From contig JANQJF010000021.1 of NCBI GenBank assembly GCA_028281765.1, positions 18,273-82,272 of the forward strand: DNA of 64,000 bases, given 5' to 3'. Positions 23,741-33,119 of the stretch are shown one piece after another; the first letter of the stretch is position 1, and every line of letters starts with the position of its first letter. Under the pieces are notes generated by a model that was not told the origin of the DNA, did no database searches, and saw only the letters and a program-made list of their open reading frames with translations. Source of the stretch: Planctomycetota bacterium (GTDB taxonomy: Bacteria > Planctomycetota > UBA1135 > UBA2386). The position numbers were made by a program, and so were the translations under genes.

Positions 23741-23833
23741 GGGCGCGACGCTATTCGATCGAGGGACTGCGGTGCCAGTCCTGCTGGCCGATCGTGCGCA
23801 GACCCTGCCGCAGACGGCGGCGATCGCTACGCT

Positions 23834-24256
23834 GTGCACGTGGCCGAGCCCGTCGATTCCACGCTGCCGCTCTTCGTCTACGGCACGCTGCGCAATGACG
23901 TTGAGCCCAACATGGCGCACCTGCTCGAGCCAGTCGCGGATCTGATCGGCGCGGCCTCGGTGCGCGGTCGGCTGCTCGATCTCGGGAGCTATCCCGGCCT
24001 GGTGTCCGACCCCGTCGCGACGAGTCTCGTGCGCGGCCAGCTCTGGCGGCTGCGCGACCCTCTCGTGACGCTGCCCGCTCTCGATTCCTACGAGGGGTGC
24101 GGGCCTGGCGATGCGCTGCCGCACGAATACGCGAGGCGCGCGCTTCGCGTGGAAACCGGCTCCGATCGCGTCACGCGAGCGTGGGGTTACGAGTTCCTCG
24201 GCTCCGAGGCGGGGCTGCGCGTGCTTCCGAGCGGGGACTACGCCCACCTCGACTGA
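23834..24256 (+). CDS. Gamma-glutamylcyclotransferase-like (AIG2 fold) protein
   Basis: About 140 residues. The diagnostic 'LFVYGTLR' substrate-binding turn is near the N-terminus and 'LDSYEG' carries the conserved acidic residue; 'YARRALRVETGSDRVTRAWGYEF' matches the family's C-terminal strands. GTG codons at 23834 and 23840 are the plausible starts; no clear Shine-Dalgarno separates them. It is divergent from the NtrC-family gene, and its last 19 bases overlap the end of the convergent LamG-like gene. Family members cleave gamma-glutamyl amines or amino acids to 5-oxoproline. A link to the GCS2-like ligase elsewhere in the window is possible but unproven. Confidence 0.85.
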   Translation: MHVAEPVDSTLPLFVYGTLRNDVEPNMAHLLEPVADLIGAASVRGRLLDLGSYPGLVSDPVATSLVRGQLWRLRDPLVTLPALDSYEGCGPGDALPHEYARRALRVETGSDRVTRAWGYEFLGSEAGLRVLPSGDYAHLD

Positions 24257-24744
24257 CCGTCGATCTGGATCGGGTCACCGGCCGCGCGCTTCCAGGCCGA
24301 CGCGAGCAGCCCGGATGGGGAGTTGGGATCGAGGATCCACCACTGCAGATAGAGATTCGTCAGCGGAGCGAACCCCCAAGTCGCCTCGAGGCCGAATGCA
24401 CCCGATCCGTCCGCGACGAACGCGTTCGTGAAGTAGCTGATGTCGAGGTTGGCGCTGTTCTCGATTCGAATGCCCAGGTTGCCGCTCGGCGTGATCACCA
24501 GGAACCACGAGAAGTTGTCGGTCGTGTCGTTCTCGCCGGACGCCACGATCGACTGGACACCGGAGGTGATGCGGTCCGTCCGGATCCAGGCCGAGAGCGT
24601 GAACTCGATCGAGGTTCTGTAGTGCTGAGGTACTCGCACGTAGTCGTCGATGCCGTCGAAGTGGAGGGAAGAGCACTGTGACGGGCCGGTCGCGACCGTC
24701 TGGAGTGCGACGAGGATGGCTGTCGCGAGTCGAAGGGATCTCAT
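24238..24744 (-). CDS. Exported LamG-like protein, probably shortened by an internal deletion
   Basis: 168 residues with a signal peptide (about 1-20). 'LHFDGIDDYVRVP' and 'FTLSAWIRTDR' are the canonical first strands of a LamG/concanavalin-A-like domain. Its later strands ('FSWFLVITPSGNLGIRIENS') are soon replaced by 'TNLYLQWWILDPNSPSGLLA', a segment typical of the terminal module of other secreted proteins here. The LamG fold normally needs ~150-180 residues, and only about 75 are present, so an internal deletion is likely. It lies 48 bases downstream of the TIG lipoprotein gene on the same strand and may be co-transcribed with it. Confidence 0.65.
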   Translation of the reverse strand: MRSLRLATAILVALQTVATGPSQCSSLHFDGIDDYVRVPQHYRTSIEFTLSAWIRTDRITSGVQSIVASGENDTTDNFSWFLVITPSGNLGIRIENSANLDISYFTNAFVADGSGAFGLEATWGFAPLTNLYLQWWILDPNSPSGLLASAWKRAAGDPIQIDGQSRWA

Positions 24745-24792
24745 GGCAAGTGTCCTTGGACGGGAGTGTAGGAGCTTGGTGTGGGGATGAGG

Positions 24793-25920
24793 TCAGCGAG
24801 CGAGGAAGGCCGTGGAGCCGCAGCCCTCGATCGAGGTCACGGACACTCGAATCGGACCTAGGCTCGTGGGGACCGCGTGCTCCTGGGTCGTCCCGGTTGC
24901 CACGAACGTGAGTGGAGGTATCGGGCCGGATGTCGGCGAGTTCTCGAGCTCGACGTGAGTCCAGTACGGTTGTCCCGGTTCGAGGTTGACGTAGCGGACC
25001 GACGACTCGCCGGCCTCTCCGTGGACGATCTCGACGGCGGGACACGGCATGGGGGACTCCGTTATGGTCAGAGGCCTGGTGAGGGGCAGCGCGGACTGCG
25101 AACGAGTCAGCGGCAGGTCCGTCTCGGTGAGTTGCCACGCCGAGCAGCTGCGTTGGCCGGGCGACCGCACGGCTCCGCGGGTCTGGTCCAGCAGACGCGT
25201 CCCGGCGACGTTGCCGAGCACGGCGATCATCGAGCCTCCCGCCCCGCGGACCGTGAACACGCGTCCCACCGCGGTCGTGTTGAGCACGACCCGCGCGCTG
25301 GCGGGATCGTAGACGGTGTTGCTCAGCCGGTGACCGTCGACGACGAGTTGCTGGTTGTCGGCGCGGAACCTCAGGGCATCTTCGCTGGCGTCGAGTACGA
25401 CGTTTCCGTTGCTGCTGCCTGCAAAGTTCCCGTACGGCCCGGTGTCGCTGCCAGGGCTGCAGGCGAAGTAGAAGTTCAGCACTGCGAACTCCGACGTGCG
25501 GTCGGCTTGCCGGACGAATACGTGCGCGTTGCCGGCGTTGCTGCTGCCGTTGAGATCGGTTCGGGTCGCGCGCGCGATCAACGTGGTCGCATCGACGAAG
25601 TGCGTGTCCAGCCTGCGGGGGTTGGCTCGGTCGAGGTCCAGCCACACGGCGGCTCCCGCGGTGAAGTCCTTACCACCGACCTTCAGCGTGACGCCGAGTC
25701 CTCCGATCGGATTCTCGGTCGGGGTCAGGGTTTCGATCGAGGGCGTGACGATCGGTGGGGGTGGAGGCGGGGGAGGAGGGGCTGGCTGTTCGTCGTCATC
25801 GTCGTCGAACCAATCGCACGCCTGCGTTGCCGCGGCCAGCAAGCAGAGCGATACGGTCTGTGCGAGTGTCGTGGTCCACGACGGCCGCGTGCGGAGCGGC
25901 GAAAGAATCGGCTGCTTCAT
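24793..25920 (-). CDS. Lipoprotein with IPT/TIG-like domain
   Basis: 375 residues. The signal peptide ends in a lipobox-like 'LAAATQAC', followed by an acidic DWFDDDDDE stretch and a polyproline spacer that likely spans the periplasm or wall. Residues ~60-150 match an IPT/TIG immunoglobulin-like domain ('PSIETLTPTENPIGGLGVTL', 'GGKDFTAGAAVWLD'). The C-terminal half is beta-rich with paired cysteines and no recognised fold. ATG 25920 was chosen because the signal peptide starts there. The gene is divergent from an ECF sigma gene with 152 bases between them, so it could be a target of that sigma factor. Function unknown; surface-exposed. Confidence 0.8.
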   Translation of the reverse strand: MKQPILSPLRTRPSWTTTLAQTVSLCLLAAATQACDWFDDDDDEQPAPPPPPPPPPIVTPSIETLTPTENPIGGLGVTLKVGGKDFTAGAAVWLDLDRANPRRLDTHFVDATTLIARATRTDLNGSSNAGNAHVFVRQADRTSEFAVLNFYFACSPGSDTGPYGNFAGSSNGNVVLDASEDALRFRADNQQLVVDGHRLSNTVYDPASARVVLNTTAVGRVFTVRGAGGSMIAVLGNVAGTRLLDQTRGAVRSPGQRSCSAWQLTETDLPLTRSQSALPLTRPLTITESPMPCPAVEIVHGEAGESSVRYVNLEPGQPYWTHVELENSPTSGPIPPLTFVATGTTQEHAVPTSLGPIRVSVTSIEGCGSTAFLAR

Positions 25921-26072
25921 CGAGATTCTCCAGGGTCGCGGCGCGGGGGAGTCCGGCGCCGGAGAACGGATGGAGAGCGACAGAGCGATCGCACAGCGAT
26001 TGGCTGGTTTTCTTCGGCCGCGGGATTTCCCCGTTCGTTCGCGTGCGATTCTTCGATGATCCCACTGCGACG

Positions 26073-26672
26073 ATGACCGAACACGCCGACCACCTGATCG
26101 CCGAAGTGCTCGTGACGCACCGCGCGGCGCTGATCGCCCACGTCCGTCGGCTCCAGCGAGGGCCTGCGGCGTTCGAACCCGAGGACATCGTGCAGACGGC
26201 GGCGCTGGACGCGTGTCGCTACCTGCGCCGGCTCGGTGAGGTGCGTGACGAGAGTGGACTGATCGGTCTGCTGAAGCGCTGCGCGGAAACCGCGCTGCAG
26301 GATCAGCGAAAGTGGCAGTTCGCACAGAAGCGCCGGGCGGCCGCGCCGGAGCTGCCGGTCGACGAAGTCGATCCAGCCGCCGATCGGACCGGGCCCGGCA
26401 CGGCAGCGGCCAAGGAAGAGGCGCAGCAGCGGCGGCGCCGCGCGCTGCTGTCGGCGCTGCAGTCGCTGCCGCCGCTCGATCGGCGCATCGTGCAGATGCG
26501 GATGGAGGACCCGCCGTTTACCTTTGCCCAGATCGGGGAACTCGTGGGGATGGACGGCAACGCCGTGCGGATGCGTCACACGCGCGCGGCCGAAGCGATG
26601 CGGCCACACCTCGAACGCGCGCTGCCGGACGACAGCTTGCTGGGCGAGCGGCCGCCGGAACCGTCGGAGTAG
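26073..26672 (+). CDS. ECF-type RNA polymerase sigma factor (planctomycete family)
   Basis: 199 residues. Region 2: 'HRAALIAHVRRLQRGPAAFE', 'PEDIVQTAALDACRYLRRLG' and 'LIGLLKRCAETALQDQRKWQ'. Region 4: 'LLSALQSLPPLDRRIVQMRM' with the helix-turn-helix 'IGELVGMDGNAVRMRHTRAA'. ATG 26073 is chosen because sigma-like sequence starts there; the frame upstream is antisense to the TIG lipoprotein gene. It converges on the kinase at 26676-29222 with only three bases between the two stop codons, the same geometry as the first kinase/sigma pair of the window. No anti-sigma gene is nearby. Confidence 0.88.
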   Translation: MTEHADHLIAEVLVTHRAALIAHVRRLQRGPAAFEPEDIVQTAALDACRYLRRLGEVRDESGLIGLLKRCAETALQDQRKWQFAQKRRAAAPELPVDEVDPAADRTGPGTAAAKEEAQQRRRRALLSALQSLPPLDRRIVQMRMEDPPFTFAQIGELVGMDGNAVRMRHTRAAEAMRPHLERALPDDSLLGERPPEPSE

Positions 26673-26675
26673 GCG

Positions 26676-29222
26676 TCAGCGGTCGGTCAGGTGGCGCCGT
26701 AGCCAAGGGTCGTCGGGGTCGGCTCGGAGGCGAGCGTCGATTGCTGTGCTGATCGCCGCGATCGAGCGCCAGCGCCCGAGCTCCAGGTCGTCGGAAGCGA
26801 TGGTCGAGCCGTCGGTACGCGCCTCGAACCAAGCGTCCAGGACGAGGTTCAGAACCGACGCATCCTCCATCGCACAGGCGATCTCGAAGAGCTCGAGGAA
26901 TGTCGGATCTCGCGTTGCGTCGCCGAGCGCTGCGATCACGCTCTTGCCGAGATCCCGGCGCCGTATCGAGTCGACGCGTCGGTCGTTCCAGTGTGCAAGT
27001 GACGCGCGCACGCGTTCGCGACGAATCGTGGCGCGGACCGGCACGAGCTGTCCGCCACGCTCCGCGCGGTCGAGTTCGCGCAGCGCGAGTTCGTAGTCGC
27101 CGTCCTCTCTGTAGAAAAATGCGGACATGTATCGGAACAGCGAGAGTCCGGTCTCGTCGGCCACCGTGCGCATCGTCGTGCGAAACTCCGCGACTTCCTC
27201 CTCGGTCCAGCTTCCGGTGCGCATGATCATCGCCGGGATCAGCCCAGGGAGTCGGCGCCATCCCCTCGCCACACAAGGATGGATGAGGCTCGGGTCTCGG
27301 TACGCTCGAACCTGGGTGTGGCTGGGTGCGGCCGCGAGTTCCAGGAGCAGGGGGGCGGCCTTGGCGACGGCGGCGATCGTCCAGCCGGTTCCGCCATCGA
27401 CCTCGTCGTACAGGGTCGCAACGATCAGATCGTCGTGACCACTCGTGAGCTTGAGAACCGTCGAGACGACACGCACCGCTGCGGTGAACGAGGCGTCGGA
27501 CCGGGGGGACTCCAAGACGCGGTCTCGCAGGCGGTCCAGCTCCACGTTCGATGCTGTCGACGCGTTGGCGATGAGGTCCAACGACAGAGCCAGACGCTCG
27601 TCCCGGTGAAACGTGAGCGGAAGGATTCGAGCGAAGTCTCGAGCGTCGTCTTCGAGCCCTGCCATGAACAGCAGGGATGCCTTGAGCCAAACTGCGAGTC
27701 GATGTCTGGGGTTCTCCTCGAAGGCGCGATCCGCGGCGGCGAGCGCGTCGTCGAAGGTCTTCGCGAGCAGGGACGCTGCGATGGCGCGTTCGACTCCGCC
27801 GAGTCCTCCGAGTTCGACCGCTCGCCGGATCGAGTCGAGGCCCGCCTCCGGATTGCCGCCGCGGTTGGCCAGCACGCCGCGGTAGAACGATGGCCACCCC
27901 CGCAGCGTTGGCGATGCCTCGTCTAGTGATCGGAGTTCTCGTGCCAATGCGTCGGTGTCGCCTGCACCGAAGTAGGCCTGCAGACGCTCCGCGACCGTGG
28001 CTTCGCCGTGCTGTGGGTCCGACTTCGCGAGTTCTTCGTACTGCGAGATCGCCAGCTCCCAGTTCCCGAGCTCCATCGCCAACCGGGCGTCTGCGAGGGT
28101 CTCCTTGACGAGCGCTGCCTCCACGCGAGTCGCGGCGTCCGCAGCTTCCCACAATCCGAACGTCGCGCCGAGGATCGCGACGGCCATGGCCGCGGCCGTC
28201 GCCAACAGCCCCTTGCGATTGCGTGCGACGAATCGCTCGAGTCGGTAGCCGACCGATCGCGGTCCGGCGTGCACCGGCTCCGCCTTCACGAAGCGCTCCA
28301 GATCCCGCGCGATCTCCCGCGCCGAGCCGTAGCGACGACGCGGGTCCTTTTCGAGGCAGCGCGTGAGGATCCACTGCAGCTCGTGTCGGAACGCGCGGCG
28401 GAGCTGCGCTGGCGGAGCCCCGAGTCTCGACGCCATTTCGTGCGCTTCGTCCTGATTCCAGAGCGGTGAGGGGTCCTGTTCGAGCAGTCGGCGTTGCGCG
28501 TCGGCGAGACCGCCATCGAACAATGCGGGGAACGGCAGCCGGCCCGTCAGGACTCGGTAGAGCGTGGCGCCTAGCGCGTAGACGTCGGTGCGTACGCCGA
28601 CGCCACCCAGCGAGGGGTCCAGCTGTTCGGGAGCCATGTAGGCAGGAGTGCCGACCCACTGCCCCGCTTGCGTGACCGTCGCGGCGGGCGCGCGCTCCAG
28701 AGCGCGAGCGATACCGAAGTCGATGATCTTCGGCGTGGGTTGATCATCGGAATGCGCGATCAGGATGTTCGCCGGCTTGAGATCGCGATGGACGACGCCG
28801 TTCTCGTGCGCGTGTTGTACGCCTTCGCACACCCGTCCGAACAGCTGGAGCCTCTCGATCAGCGGGAGCTCCATGCCCTCACAAAACTCGTCGATCGGCG
28901 AGCCCGCGACCAGTTCCATCGCGAAGTACGGACGCCCGTTCTCCGTGGTGCCGGTGCGGTAGACGCGGGCGATCGCGTCGTGGTTCATTTGCGCGAGCGT
29001 CTGCTGCTCGAACTCGAACCGCTGGAGCGCGGTTTCGCCGCGCACGCCCGGCTTGATGACCTTGAGCGCGACTCGCCGTGTCGGGTCCTGCTCTTCGGCC
29101 AAGTAGACCGCGCCCATGCCGCCCTCGCCGAGGATGTCGAGGATCGTGTAGTCCCCGATCCGGTCGGGGATGTCGAAAGCGGGCAAGTTCGGTGGCTGGC
29201 CGGTTGGGTTGGATTCGGTCAC
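26676..29222 (-). CDS. Membrane Ser/Thr protein kinase with large C-terminal sensor region
   Basis: 848 residues from GTG 29222. Kinase landmarks: GEGGMG (32-37), K54, HRD (145-147), DFG (168-170), 'GTPAYMAPEQ' (191-200). One transmembrane helix lies at about 338-358. The ~490-residue C-terminal part is helical, with TPR-like pairs such as 'LGNWELAISQYEELAKSDPQ'. The N-terminal extension before the kinase is much shorter than in the other two kinases. It converges with an ECF sigma gene (3 bases apart). Likely a sensor kinase for that sigma factor; signal unknown. Confidence 0.92.
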   Translation of the reverse strand: MTESNPTGQPPNLPAFDIPDRIGDYTILDILGEGGMGAVYLAEEQDPTRRVALKVIKPGVRGETALQRFEFEQQTLAQMNHDAIARVYRTGTTENGRPYFAMELVAGSPIDEFCEGMELPLIERLQLFGRVCEGVQHAHENGVVHRDLKPANILIAHSDDQPTPKIIDFGIARALERAPAATVTQAGQWVGTPAYMAPEQLDPSLGGVGVRTDVYALGATLYRVLTGRLPFPALFDGGLADAQRRLLEQDPSPLWNQDEAHEMASRLGAPPAQLRRAFRHELQWILTRCLEKDPRRRYGSAREIARDLERFVKAEPVHAGPRSVGYRLERFVARNRKGLLATAAAMAVAILGATFGLWEAADAATRVEAALVKETLADARLAMELGNWELAISQYEELAKSDPQHGEATVAERLQAYFGAGDTDALARELRSLDEASPTLRGWPSFYRGVLANRGGNPEAGLDSIRRAVELGGLGGVERAIAASLLAKTFDDALAAADRAFEENPRHRLAVWLKASLLFMAGLEDDARDFARILPLTFHRDERLALSLDLIANASTASNVELDRLRDRVLESPRSDASFTAAVRVVSTVLKLTSGHDDLIVATLYDEVDGGTGWTIAAVAKAAPLLLELAAAPSHTQVRAYRDPSLIHPCVARGWRRLPGLIPAMIMRTGSWTEEEVAEFRTTMRTVADETGLSLFRYMSAFFYREDGDYELALRELDRAERGGQLVPVRATIRRERVRASLAHWNDRRVDSIRRRDLGKSVIAALGDATRDPTFLELFEIACAMEDASVLNLVLDAWFEARTDGSTIASDDLELGRWRSIAAISTAIDARLRADPDDPWLRRHLTDR

Positions 29223-29282
29223 GGGGTCCGTCCAGCAACCGATGGTCGGGGTTCGCTGCCCGATCGGTCAAGGAGGTGGCGA

Positions 29283-30206
29283 CTAGTCCGCGGTCGTCGA
29301 CTCCTTGGTCGCCGCCGCGGGCTTCCAGCGCACCGGGATCTCGACTTCGAAGAACCGTCGGTCGCCGCGCATGCCCGGGCCGTTGTAGCCCATGACGCGC
29401 TTCGGGCCCGTGCGCTCGAGGTGTGCCGCGTGCTTCTCGAGCCAGCGTTCGAGCTGCTTCGTGAGTTGCTCGACGTCCTTCGCCATCCGGTAGCCGCGTG
29501 AACCGATGCTGATCGCCATGCCCGGCTCGACGTCGACGACATCGACGCCGTGGTGACGACCGAGCGGGCCGTCTGCTTCGACGCGGTAGAGAAACGCCAT
29601 CTGTGCGTCGCTGCCGTCGGCGGCGTCGTCCATCTGCACGGGCGCCGTCATCGCGATGTCGCTGTTCTTGATGTGGCCGAACAGCTTCCAGAACGGCGTC
29701 GTCTCCTGGCCGCCGCGGGCCGGGGTCTTCGCCATGCGATACTTGGGATAGGACTTCAGCACGACTCGGTCGATCGGGGCGGTCGGCGGCCAGGCTTCCG
29801 GGACCGGAGCCTCCATCGTCGGTTCGAACCGGAGGTCGCCGATCGCGCGCTCGAACATCCGCTCAAGGTCGTCTTCGTCGGTCGTCGCGCGGGCGCCGCG
29901 GAGTTCCTGCCCGATCGTGCTGGTGCTCCCGAGGATGTCCGCCGCGCGGCGGGCTTCCGCGACGAGCATGCGCGAACGCATCAGCTTCGTCGTGGACTCC
30001 AGCGCGTCGTCCAGGACCTCGGCAGCGCGCAGGCGCGTGTACTTCGCCAGGCCGGCGTCGAGCTCGGCGAAGGTCGCCGGTGCCGGGATCCGCGTGGCGG
30101 TCGCCCCGGCGTCGGCCTTGGCCTCTTGGCACGTGGTCGAAGGTGCCGTTGCGAGGGCGGAGAAGACGGTCATCGCGACCACGACTCTCTTGCGGGTGGA
30201 TTGCAC
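29283..30206 (-). CDS. Exported SOUL-family heme-binding-like protein
   Basis: 307 residues from GTG 30206, which gives a signal sequence ('VVVAMTVFSALATAPSTTC') that could be cleaved as a lipoprotein at the Cys. Residues ~30-110 are helical. Residues ~120-300 match the SOUL/HBP family: 'MTAPVQMDDAADG', 'MAFLYRVEADGPLGRHHGVD', 'GYRMAKDVEQLTKQLERWLE' and a terminal 'FFEVEIPVRW'. Relatives bind heme or other tetrapyrroles, though many bacterial ones are uncharacterised. An ATG at 30173 is an alternative start. The gene lies 60 bases downstream of the kinase start on the same strand and is read towards it. Confidence 0.85.
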   Translation of the reverse strand: MQSTRKRVVVAMTVFSALATAPSTTCQEAKADAGATATRIPAPATFAELDAGLAKYTRLRAAEVLDDALESTTKLMRSRMLVAEARRAADILGSTSTIGQELRGARATTDEDDLERMFERAIGDLRFEPTMEAPVPEAWPPTAPIDRVVLKSYPKYRMAKTPARGGQETTPFWKLFGHIKNSDIAMTAPVQMDDAADGSDAQMAFLYRVEADGPLGRHHGVDVVDVEPGMAISIGSRGYRMAKDVEQLTKQLERWLEKHAAHLERTGPKRVMGYNGPGMRGDRRFFEVEIPVRWKPAAATKESTTAD

Positions 30207-30752
30207 GCCGGCGTCTTCGCAGGCGCTTCCGGACTGGATGCAGGCCCGGGGCGGGGTGCCGGCGGGTCTGGGGAGGCCTCGCCGCGGCGCGCCGGCGGCC
30301 ACGCCCGGCCAGCGGCTCCTCGGGTCGCTCGGCCGAGGGCGGTCGCGCTTTTTTTCCCGGCTCGGCTGCCCGGGCCGCCTCCGCTCCGCCGCACGAGTCC
30401 GCGGCTGCGGCGCGCCGAACGCCGGTTCGCGGCCCTGTCCGGCATCACCCGATATCAGCGGGGGACTGGGCGTTCCGCCGGGGCTTCCGGCCCCCGGATC
30501 AATGAAGAGGCCATGGAAATCCGGACCCGCCGTGTATGCTGCCCGGCCCTCCCAGCCCCCGCTGGGGCCCCCTCTCGGGTGCCTTGACGGACTGGTTGCG
30601 GCATCTAGGATTGGGCGCGCCTCTCTTGGCAACCCGAGCACCTGCTTGGAGTTCGATCCACTCGGGCTGCCGCAAGCGTCCGCTAGAGAGCACTGTCCGT
30701 CCCTCTATAGAAACTCGCACTGCGATTCGCATTCATCCCTGGAGCCCAGTTC
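30207..30752. other. 546-base intergenic region, divergent promoters
   Basis: No reading frame with coding character is visible. The half next to the SOUL gene is very GC-rich; the half next to the HEAT-repeat gene is less so and should carry that gene's promoter. A T-rich stretch (30351-30356) and several short GC inverted repeats occur, but none makes a convincing terminator. I see no RNA gene. Confidence 0.4.
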
Positions 30753-32876
30753 ATGGCCAACCCTCTCGCTAAGAGTCTGATCGGGATCGTCGCCGCACTC
30801 GTTGCGGCCGGATCCGTTTCAGCGCAAGAAGACCTCTTCAATGAGGCCGTCCGCAAGCTGCGCACGAACAAGCCCGATGAGGCTCTCGCGAAGCTGCAAG
30901 AGTACCTCGCCACGAACCCCGGCAACGAAGAGGCGTTCGACCTCTGGAAGAAGACGGACGCTGCCGTCTTCCAGGCCCTGGTCATGCAGGGTGGTGAGTT
31001 CGAGACGATCGCGAACCACCTGATGACGATCGCGACGATGGGTCGTCGAGAGATCTCGCGCGACATGGACACGATCCGTGGCCTCGTCGACACCGCCACG
31101 AGTGGCGGCGACTACGGCGCGCGCATGAAGGCGATCTCCGAGCTGGTCACGAGCCACTCCGAGTTCGCGGTGCCCGCCCTGCTTGAGAAACTCGGCAACG
31201 CCGACGACGACCAGGGTCAGAACTACGGCCTGCTGGCGCTGAGCCACATCGGTTCGCCGGCGGTCATGCCGCTCGTCGAAGCGCTCTCGAGCGACGATGA
31301 ACTGCTGCGCCGCAACATCGCCGCCGCGCTCGTCCACATCGGTGACAAGCGCGCCGCCGCCGCCCTCGCGAAGCTCGCGAGCGCGGACTCGAGCGAAGCC
31401 GTGCGCGACGTCGCGCGTGCCGGCCTGGCCAACTTCGGTGTCGCCGCGGGTGCGAGCCCGGTCGACATCTACACGCGCGACGCGCGTGACTACCTGACCG
31501 GCGTCGGCCTTCGCGGCCTCGCGGTTTCCGAAGTCGTCTGGAGCTGGGGTGACGGTGCCCTCGTCGCACAAGACGTGCCGGCGCAGGTCTACCACCTCGA
31601 GCTCGCGAAGAAGGCCGCTCACGAGGCGATGCGCCTCGATCCGGCCAACGACGACGCCAAGACGCTGCTCGCGCGCTCCTACCTCGCGCAGTCCGCGGCG
31701 ATCAAGGACTCGCTCGCCGCGAACCCGGACGACGAAGGTCTCCAGGCCCTCGCCGCGAAGATCCCGTCCCTGAACATGGTCGCGATGACGACCGGCCCGG
31801 ACACGCTGCGTCGCGCGTTGACCGAGTCGATCAGCGATCAGATGTTTCCGGCCGCCGTCGCCGCGATCGAAGCCCTCGGCAACGCCGAGTCGCGCGATTC
31901 GCTCAACGGCTCGCCGTTGCTCGCCGCGGTCACGAACGACGACGCGAGCGTCGGCTATGCCGCCGCCCTCGCCGTCACGAAGATCGCCGGTGGTTCGGCC
32001 AACGTCCCGAACTCGGCCGACGTGGTCGCCGTTCTCGGCCGCGCGGTCAACGAGCAGGGCCGTCGTCTGATCCACATCGTCGGTGGTGGCGACATCGCCA
32101 TGCGCGCCGCGAAGAACGCGAGCTCCGGCAAGGGTGGCACGTGGGTCAACGCCTCGTCGAACGCTCAGACCGGCATCGCCGCGATCTACGGCTCGCCCGA
32201 CTTCGACATCGTCATCGTCAACGAGACGCTGACCGGCGGTCACCCGCGTGACGTCATCAGCCTCGTCCGCAAGAACTCGCCGAACGCGAAGATCCTGCTG
32301 GCCACCTCGAACGAGGAGAAGGCGAGCGAGAACTACGACGGCATCGTCGACGGCTTCATCGCGAGCCAGCTGACGGGTGAGATCCTCGAAGCCAAGGCCA
32401 ACGAGCTCGTCGAGGTCTTCGACCCGCGTCGCGCCAAGGCCAACGAGGTCGCCGTCGCCGCGAGCAACGCGCTCCACAAGCTCGCTTCGAGCAAGATCGA
32501 CGTCGGCGCCGCGCTCGAGAGCCTGCAGAACCAGCTGCAGCGCAACGACGCGGTCGCGATCCCCGCGGCCGGCGCGCTCGGCCAGGGCGGCAACGAGGGC
32601 AACCTCGGCGCGCTCGGTGCGATCCTCGGTGGCGACGGCAGCGTCGAGCTGAAGACTGCGTGCGCGAACGCCATCGGCGCGATCCTGTCGCGTTCGGCTT
32701 CGGTCCCGACCGAGTGCTTCGAAGCCCTCAGCGCGATCGCCAACGACGCGAACGCCGACGCCGGCCTCCGCGCCGCCGCGGTCACCGCGCTCGGCAAGGG
32801 CAAGCTGGCTCCGGGCGAGCGCCTGAAGCTGGCCGAGCTGCTGCGCACCGTCGCGGCCGCCGGCGACGAGCTCTGA
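30753..32876 (+). CDS. Secreted HEAT-repeat protein with an embedded receiver-like domain
   Basis: 707 residues with a signal peptide ('IVAALVAAGSVSAQ', cleaved near 25). A TPR-like pair (about 25-65) is followed by HEAT/PBS-lyase-type repeats (about 115-230, 'LLALSHIGSPAVMPLVEALS'). Then come a helical middle, a region at about 425-555 that follows the beta-alpha order of response-regulator receivers ('FDIVIVNETLTGGHPRDVIS', 'NAKILLATSNEE', 'DGFIASQLTGEIL'), and more HEAT repeats to the end. The position of the phospho-acceptor Asp is Asn in 'VIVNE', so phosphotransfer is not expected. Codon use is strongly biased to C-ending codons, suggesting high expression. Periplasmic scaffold is the best guess. 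Confidence 0.8.
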   Translation: MANPLAKSLIGIVAALVAAGSVSAQEDLFNEAVRKLRTNKPDEALAKLQEYLATNPGNEEAFDLWKKTDAAVFQALVMQGGEFETIANHLMTIATMGRREISRDMDTIRGLVDTATSGGDYGARMKAISELVTSHSEFAVPALLEKLGNADDDQGQNYGLLALSHIGSPAVMPLVEALSSDDELLRRNIAAALVHIGDKRAAAALAKLASADSSEAVRDVARAGLANFGVAAGASPVDIYTRDARDYLTGVGLRGLAVSEVVWSWGDGALVAQDVPAQVYHLELAKKAAHEAMRLDPANDDAKTLLARSYLAQSAAIKDSLAANPDDEGLQALAAKIPSLNMVAMTTGPDTLRRALTESISDQMFPAAVAAIEALGNAESRDSLNGSPLLAAVTNDDASVGYAAALAVTKIAGGSANVPNSADVVAVLGRAVNEQGRRLIHIVGGGDIAMRAAKNASSGKGGTWVNASSNAQTGIAAIYGSPDFDIVIVNETLTGGHPRDVISLVRKNSPNAKILLATSNEEKASENYDGIVDGFIASQLTGEILEAKANELVEVFDPRRAKANEVAVAASNALHKLASSKIDVGAALESLQNQLQRNDAVAIPAAGALGQGGNEGNLGALGAILGGDGSVELKTACANAIGAILSRSASVPTECFEALSAIANDANADAGLRAAAVTALGKGKLAPGERLKLAELLRTVAAAGDEL

Positions 32877-32999
32877 TCCTCGTCAGGACGAACAGTCGGA
32901 ACGGGAGCCCTCGCGGCTCCCGTTTCTGTGTACCCGGCCTTGCCCGGGACCGCGGCGAAAGCTAGCTTTCTCGCCCCTCGGCCGATCGCCGAGACCCAC

Positions 33000-33071
33000 G
33001 CCCGAGTAGCTCAGTGGCAGAGCAACGCATTCGTAATGCGTAGGTCGCGAGTTCGACTCTCGCCTCGGGCT
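33000..33071 (+). tRNA. tRNA-Thr(CGT)
   Basis: Full cloverleaf: acceptor GCCCGAG (33000-33006) pairs with CTCGGGC (33064-33070); D arm GCTC/GAGC; anticodon stem ACGCA/TGCGT with loop TTCGTAA and anticodon CGT (33032-33034, reads ACG); T arm GCGAG-TTCGACT-CTCGC. The discriminator base is T. CCA is not encoded. A terminator follows directly. Confidence 0.97.
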
Positions 33072-33077
33072 CAACCC

Positions 33078-33107
33078 AAAGGCCGCGCCCCAAAAGCGCG
33101 GCCTTTT
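33078..33107 (+). terminator. Rho-independent terminator of tRNA-Thr
   Basis: AAGGCCGCGC pairs with GCGCGGCCTT across a short loop, followed by TTTT. It begins seven bases after the tRNA. The A-rich 5' side means it could also act weakly on the opposite strand, for transcripts from the TraB-like gene. Confidence 0.85.
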
Positions 33108-33119
33108 CTCGTTCCCGGG

